A stretch of DNA of 45,224 nt, taken from positions 1 to 45,224 of IMG/VR virus record IMGVR_UViG_3300043436_001618. The stretch is one strand, 5' to 3'. Below, in pieces: positions 42,432 through 45,224 of the stretch. Every line of letters starts with the position of its first letter. The first letter of the stretch is position 1. The stretch comes from a virus. The notes below the pieces were generated by a model, which worked only from the letters and a program-made list of their open reading frames with translations, did not search any database and had not been told where the DNA came from. The position numbers and the translations under genes are program-made.

Positions 42432-42692
42432 TAAGATAACTTTGAACCCCTTGTAAACGCCCTTCTTGTAGGCTTCGGAGGTGAACCCCAATTGACTGCT
42501 CATGAGGTTTGAGGTGATTGATACGTACCTAATTTCAATCTGCCTAAGTACCTCTGAGAAGGTCTTCCCATCCCTCAGAAGGCTTAGAACCTCTCCTTTG
42601 GTATTGGCGTTAGGGTTGTCCCATTTGCCCGTTATTTTGGCTTGGATATGGGCATCAGCAATGGCTTTGATTTGAGGCGTGATTCGTTTCAT
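42426..42692 (-). CDS. Small basic protein, unknown
   Basis: An 88-aa basic protein: PQIKAIADAHIQAKITGKWD, then SLLRDGKTFSEVLRQIEI, which looks like two helix-turn-helix-type helices, and GVYKGFKVILG at the end. Could bind nucleic acid. It begins 22 bases after the predicted cut of ribozyme B and its stop TAA lies in ribozyme A. Confidence 0.6.
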   Translation of the reverse strand: MKRITPQIKAIADAHIQAKITGKWDNPNANTKGEVLSLLRDGKTFSEVLRQIEIRYVSITSNLMSSQLGFTSEAYKKGVYKGFKVILG

Positions 42693-42708
42693 GTGATTGG
42701 TTTTAATT

Positions 42709-42781
42709 GGTTAAGAAGGGCATGAGGGTTATTCGCTTTGCTCATGCCCGTTTCGGGTATTCAACCCATCATCAGTTAACC
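42709..42781 (-). ncRNA. Hammerhead ribozyme B (type I)
   Basis: Minus strand: stem I GGTTAA (42776-42781) with TTAACC (42709-42714); CTGATGA (42769-42775), then an extra T; stem II GGGT, TGAAT, ACCC; GAAA (42751-42754); stem III GGGCATGAG with CTCATGCCC (9 bp); then UUC, cut between 42715 and 42714. It has the same stem III C-U mismatch as A. The TAA stop of the gene at 42776-43006 is in stem I. The bulged T at the base of stem II may weaken it. Confidence 0.72.
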
Positions 42782-43006
42782 TTTGTGATACTTCGACCCA
42801 TCAGCATCGGGGTTGATGCTCATGTCATGCTTGGCTTCTTTAAGCCACTCAGCGTACTCAAGGATGAGGTTGACAAAATTTGTGGCATCATATCCATCAA
42901 CTTGGATGCAGGTGACATCAGCATCGCTCGTGTCTGAGGGGATGCCCTTTGAATCTAAGAACATTTGCATTGTAAGGCTCCAATCGAAATAGTAAGTCTG
43001 TGTCAT
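42776..43006 (-). CDS. Small acidic protein, unknown
   Basis: A 76-aa acidic protein (MTQTYYFDWSLTMQMFLDSK...) with an aromatic N-terminus and an Asp-rich middle (DTSDADVTCIQVDGYD). Begins 4 bases after the 27-aa membrane gene and its stop is part of ribozyme B. Unknown function. Confidence 0.6.
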   Translation of the reverse strand: MTQTYYFDWSLTMQMFLDSKGIPSDTSDADVTCIQVDGYDATNFVNLILEYAEWLKEAKHDMSINPDADGSKYHKG

Positions 43007-43010
43007 GTGA

Positions 43011-43094
43011 TTAAAATTTAATGGTTAAACCTAAGAAGAGAAGAAAGGCAATGATGGTCAAGAGCAAGGCTGTGTTCGGTTCTGAGCGTTTCAT
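43011..43094 (-). CDS. 27-aa single-pass membrane peptide
   Basis: MKRSEPN followed by a hydrophobic run TALLLTIIAFLLFLGLT and a short basic end IKF. A charged N-terminus plus one 17-residue segment is the layout of tiny membrane peptides. It lies between ribozyme C and the next gene, with the operon-typical leader ATTAAAC before its ATG. Confidence is limited by size; the packed spacing argues that it is translated. Confidence 0.55.
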   Translation of the reverse strand: MKRSEPNTALLLTIIAFLLFLGLTIKF

Positions 43095-43149
43095 GTTTAA
43101 TGGTTTTGATGGTTTCTGAGGGTGGCAGTCACGCAGAGCGTGGCTGTTT

Positions 43150-43198
43150 CCGTTTCGTCCTTTGGGACTCATCAGTCAGCGTACACACGCTGAGACGG
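43150..43198 (-). ncRNA. Hammerhead ribozyme C (type III)
   Basis: Minus strand: CCGUC with cut after GUC (43194/43193); stem I TCAGCGT, loop GTGT, ACGCTGA; CTGATGA (43169-43175); stem II GTCC, CAAA, GGAC; GAAA (43153-43156) with ACGG closing stem III. All conserved positions match, with no mismatches in stems. It lies between the amidoligase and the 27-aa gene. Confidence 0.9.
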
Positions 43199-43206
43199 GG
43201 GGAGGT

Positions 43207-43251
43207 GGGGGGAACTCGTGTCTTCGAAGACACTCGCACCCGACACCCCCC
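43207..43251 (-). ncRNA. Structured element G (GUCGGG / GTGTCTT hairpin)
   Basis: On the minus strand GTCGGGT, two bases, GA, then GTGTCTTCGAAGACAC, GA and GTTCCC, the same plan as element F. An outer GGGGGG/CCCCCC pairing is possible. It sits directly 5' of ribozyme C and 3' of the amidoligase stop. Confidence 0.6.
43218..43233. repeat. GTGTCTT..AAGACAC palindrome (perfect)
   Basis: GTGTCTTCGAAGACAC, a perfect 16-base palindrome, forms the inner stem of element G. Confidence 0.7.
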
Positions 43252-43259
43252 TTCGCACT

Positions 43260-44141
43260 CTAAAGGTATTGGCGAATCTCAACCTCAGCAGTACCCTCGA
43301 TGATGAACTTTCGGAACTTTCGAGCCAATTCGAGAATCTCATCCGTCTTGGCATCGTCCCCATTGTACATGGATTTGATGATGGGGCGAATGGTTTTGAG
43401 GAAAGCCTCATGTGACCCGTTCGGCTTGTTCACGCTGAAATCAACCAACTCATGCATCAATTCATACCTGCGAATCATTTGCTTAACGCTCTCGAATTTT
43501 GAAGGTAAGCGGAACTCAAGGCAATTGCCCTTCACCAATGCCACTTGGTACTTATGGTGGCTACCACCTACATGGTTGCCCTCATTATATCCCAACATGG
43601 TTTTGTTGTGCCCACAATAGCTGTTGTTCAACCTCTTGCGGAACAAGGCGTAAAGGATGCCACAATTCACCCTAACCATCCTGCGAATGTCATCCCCGCT
43701 GAATCCCTCAACTGCGATGGTGATATGACCCCCGCACCTCTTATCTGAAGGGCTGAATCTGTCATCAATGATGCGCTCCGCTTTATGCATCATGTCGAAT
43801 ACCTTTGTCCTCCATGTGGATGCAGGGACAAGGGGGAGGATATGGGTCACAGCCTCATATCCGCATGAGCCATCCGTTTCGAATCCGCAAAACAATTCAT
43901 ACTCCTTCACCGCACCACGATGAAGGGAATTTTTTTCGACTTCGAAGCCAATTGTGAACTTTGAACGAAAATCGCCCAAAGATTCAATGAAATTGCCCCT
44001 TTGAGCCTTTTTTAACCCTGCAATATCGCAGTTTTTCGCTCCCCTGCTAAGGTTAATGGGGTCTGGCTTACCATGGTAACGGGTCACTGACCCCCTTGCT
44101 GAATTTCCCGTTAACGTGTACTGAATTCCTTGAACTTGCAT
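43260..44141 (-). CDS. Amidoligase-like protein (PF12224 type)
   Basis: A 293-aa protein. FTIGFEVEKNSL (about 61-72), FETDGSCGYEAVTHILPL (about 85-102), CGGHITIAVEG (about 135-145), an Arg/Asn-rich helix (FRKRLNNSYCGHN) and CLEFRLP (about 207-213) follow the order of motifs in the GS-fold COOH-NH2 ligases, with the acidic, Gly-Gly-His and Glu-Arg positions kept. The predicted reaction is ATP-dependent amide bond formation. An upstream extension to 44192 is rejected since it runs through ribozyme D; ATG 44141 follows it by 23 bases. With the glutaminase/cyclotransferase fusion downstream it may make and trim a gamma-glutamyl-like modification, by analogy with described cassettes. Confidence 0.75.
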   Translation of the reverse strand: MQVQGIQYTLTGNSARGSVTRYHGKPDPINLSRGAKNCDIAGLKKAQRGNFIESLGDFRSKFTIGFEVEKNSLHRGAVKEYELFCGFETDGSCGYEAVTHILPLVPASTWRTKVFDMMHKAERIIDDRFSPSDKRCGGHITIAVEGFSGDDIRRMVRVNCGILYALFRKRLNNSYCGHNKTMLGYNEGNHVGGSHHKYQVALVKGNCLEFRLPSKFESVKQMIRRYELMHELVDFSVNKPNGSHEAFLKTIRPIIKSMYNGDDAKTDEILELARKFRKFIIEGTAEVEIRQYL

Positions 44142-44163
44142 AAAAAAATGGTTTAATGGTTTT

Positions 44164-44212
44164 CCGTTTCGCCCTTTTGGGCTCATCAGCATGAGCGAAC
44201 ACTCATGGACGG
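44164..44212 (-). ncRNA. Hammerhead ribozyme D (type III)
   Basis: Minus strand: CCGUC, cut after GUC (44208/44207); stem I CATGAG, loop TGTTCG, CTCATG; CTGATGA (44183-44189); stem II GCCC, AAAA, GGGC; GAAA (44167-44170) with ACGG closing stem III. All core positions are consensus and stems are perfect. It lies between the 44243 gene and the amidoligase. Confidence 0.92.
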
Positions 44213-44216
44213 GAGC

Positions 44217-44232
44217 GTGTCCTTGAAGACAC
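44217..44232. repeat. GTGTC..GACAC palindrome
   Basis: GTGTCCTTGAAGACAC, with one mismatch, makes a GC-strengthened hairpin (GCGTGTC / GACACGC) between the 44243 stop and ribozyme D, likely at the 3' end of the upstream piece after cleavage. Confidence 0.6.
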
Positions 44233-44242
44233 GCCCTTTGCC

Positions 44243-44884
44243 CTATTGGGCTGTATTCATGGCATCAATTAAAAAGTTGATGGCTGATTGAATTTCGTCC
44301 CTGCTGTTGGTGGTCTTAATTTCACCGGCTTCATTAATCCGCACTGAAATATTGCCATCGGGGTGCTTGAAAGCCAAGGTGAAAATTGTGGCTGAGCGTG
44401 TTTCCACCTCCGCACCTTCGCCTTCGCCACCCTCTTCACCTTCTCCACCTTCATTGCCTTGTTCCACCTGCTTTGCAAACTTCAATAAGTTTTCAATCGA
44501 CCTAACTGCCTCTTCGCCCCTTGCCTCAACTTCAACGCACTTCTCATTGAACTTCTCAACGATGGCATCATCCAACTTGCCCACCTTCAAAAGTTTGTAG
44601 CTGAATGACTTTTGCCACCCAAAAACTTTCTGAAAGAACTCTTCATTGCTCCAACTGATACCCTCTTCGTTACATTTAGCCTTGCCCTCTTCGGAACTAA
44701 ACCAATTGAATGACTGCTTGACAGCCTTAGCCAATTGTAGACTGTTCTCGAATTTTTTCTTCTGAGCGTTTGAATCCGCCCTTCTCAAGGTGTTGATGGC
44801 TTGCAAGTTCAAAGCCTGCTTAACTTCGGCAAGGGCTAAGAAAGAACGCTCGATTGAAAGTAAATTTGTGCTCATAATGTTCAT
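44243..44884 (-). CDS. Early protein with acidic Gly/Glu linker, unknown
   Basis: A 213-aa protein. Residues 1-130 are helical and charged (SIERSFLALAEVKQALNLQAIN ... WFSSEEGKAKCNEE). Residues about 140-160 are a Glu/Gly low-complexity linker. The last 50 residues are beta-rich (FTLAFKHPDGNISVRINEAG). It may be a DNA- or protein-binding regulator. A second start at 44875 (MSTNLL) is possible. It is the first gene visible in the operon, after a -33/-7-like promoter at 44915-44946. Confidence 0.6.
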   Translation of the reverse strand: MNIMSTNLLSIERSFLALAEVKQALNLQAINTLRRADSNAQKKKFENSLQLAKAVKQSFNWFSSEEGKAKCNEEGISWSNEEFFQKVFGWQKSFSYKLLKVGKLDDAIVEKFNEKCVEVEARGEEAVRSIENLLKFAKQVEQGNEGGEGEEGGEGEGAEVETRSATIFTLAFKHPDGNISVRINEAGEIKTTNSRDEIQSAINFLIDAMNTAQ

Positions 44885-44914
44885 TTTTCGTTTAGTGAGT
44901 GATTAATTATTTCA

Positions 44915-44946
44915 CAATATTCGTACAATACTTTCACATAAACAAA
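44915..44946 (-). promoter_or_regulatory. Candidate promoter of ribozyme operon (TTTG-N20-GAATATTG)
   Basis: TTTG (44943-44946) is followed after 20 bases by GAATATTG (44915-44922), which keeps four of six informative -7 positions. It lies 30 bases before the ATG. Of the operon's candidate promoters it is the furthest upstream. Confidence 0.4.
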
Positions 44947-45080
44947 TTTTCCACCAACTTTTTTTTATTTCCGGTTCAATTGTGGCTGAAATGGTTGATT
45001 AATGGGGGCGTTGAATGTTGGAATTGAGGTGAATGTTTAAACAGCGGAACAAGGGGCGGGGGGTTGACCCCCTCTTCTTT

Positions 45081-45096
45081 GTGTCTTTGAGGACAC
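45081..45096. repeat. GTGTC..GACAC palindrome
   Basis: GTGTCTTTGAGGACAC, 5-base perfect arms plus partial pairing. The plus strand continues AATTTTATTTC, so it could terminate rightward transcription. Confidence 0.55.
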
Positions 45097-45224
45097 AATT
45101 TTATTTCAAGTGTTACTTTAGGTAAGCCTTGCAACGTGTTGATACTGAGCGAATAACGTGACGCAATACGTTTCGCATGGGTCGGTAGGGGTCGGTGGGC
45201 ATGAGCGGAAAGGGTCAGCCCATT

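Larger units (their letters stand above)
44885..45224. other. 340-base region without confident gene
   Basis: It holds the promoter candidate at 44915-44946, an AT-rich stretch, a short GGGGGTCAACCCCC hairpin near 45057-45073 and the palindrome at 45081-45096. The minus strand has a 29-codon ORF at 45113-45202 (MPTDPYRPMRNVLRHVIRSV then STRCKAYLK), basic, unsupported by neighbours. I see no tRNA, no ribozyme core and no clear origin; the window ends inside it. Confidence 0.4.

Noticed and set aside
44142-44192. N-terminal extension of the amidoligase (MLMSPKGRNG...)
   Set aside because: It translates ribozyme D's core; the later ATG has the operon-typical leader.
45113-45202. 29-aa ORF near the window end
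   Set aside because: Short, basic, no coupling to a neighbour and no known pattern; kept only as a note.

Overview
This window looks like about 45 kb of a double-stranded DNA phage of a Bacteroidetes host, probably podovirus-like. The host call rests on three things. Genes start after AT-rich leaders without Shine-Dalgarno sequences. Several starts follow a TAnnTTTG box, once with a TTTG box 20 bases upstream, which is the Bacteroidetes promoter form. The primase-helicase begins with a VirE-N/BT4734-like region typical of that phylum. The phage call rests on a rightward virion module (terminase end, portal, scaffold, major capsid protein, connector and tail proteins, internal virion proteins) facing a leftward replication and early module. 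No integrase or repressor is visible.

Layout. Positions 1-26544 (+) hold the large terminase C-terminus, a free-standing GIY-YIG homing endonuclease wedged between terminase and portal, then portal, scaffold, capsid, connector-like proteins, a 1573-aa tail/nozzle-like protein, Cys-rich tail proteins, a GNAT acetyltransferase, two internal-virion-like proteins and a 2722-aa polyvalent-like protein. This strand ends tail to tail with the minus strand at a shared CTAG. Positions 26541-30930 (-) hold small nucleases, a DnaA domain-IV-like protein and a cluster of short paralogs ending in YYNETYNK. Positions 30908-38506 (-) hold a SNF2-like helicase, primase-helicase, SSB-like protein, PD-(D/E)XK exonuclease, a DUF1071/Sak-type annealing protein, a second DnaA-like protein and small ORFs.

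Positions 38528-45224 (-) are the most unusual part. They form an early-type operon of small genes separated by structured RNA. At least five intergenic spacers encode hammerhead ribozymes on the coding strand: two textbook type III, two type I with one odd stem pair, and one with a weak stem II. Other spacers hold paired hairpins (two with a GUCGGG / GTGTC palindrome, two with a one-sided bulge), and there is a tRNA-like element whose anticodon arm does not fold normally. The operon transcript therefore seems built to cut itself into per-gene pieces.

The same operon encodes an amidoligase (PF12224-like), a fusion of class II glutamine amidotransferase, gamma-glutamylcyclotransferase and zinc ribbon, and a RadC/JAMM protein. 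This resembles described amide/peptide-modification cassettes. Five genes too short for a usual ORF cutoff were recovered (52, 39, 53, 58 and 27 aa); two of them are single-pass membrane peptides. Several automatically long ORFs were shortened, because their extra 5' codons run through a ribozyme, a tRNA-like element or the preceding gene.
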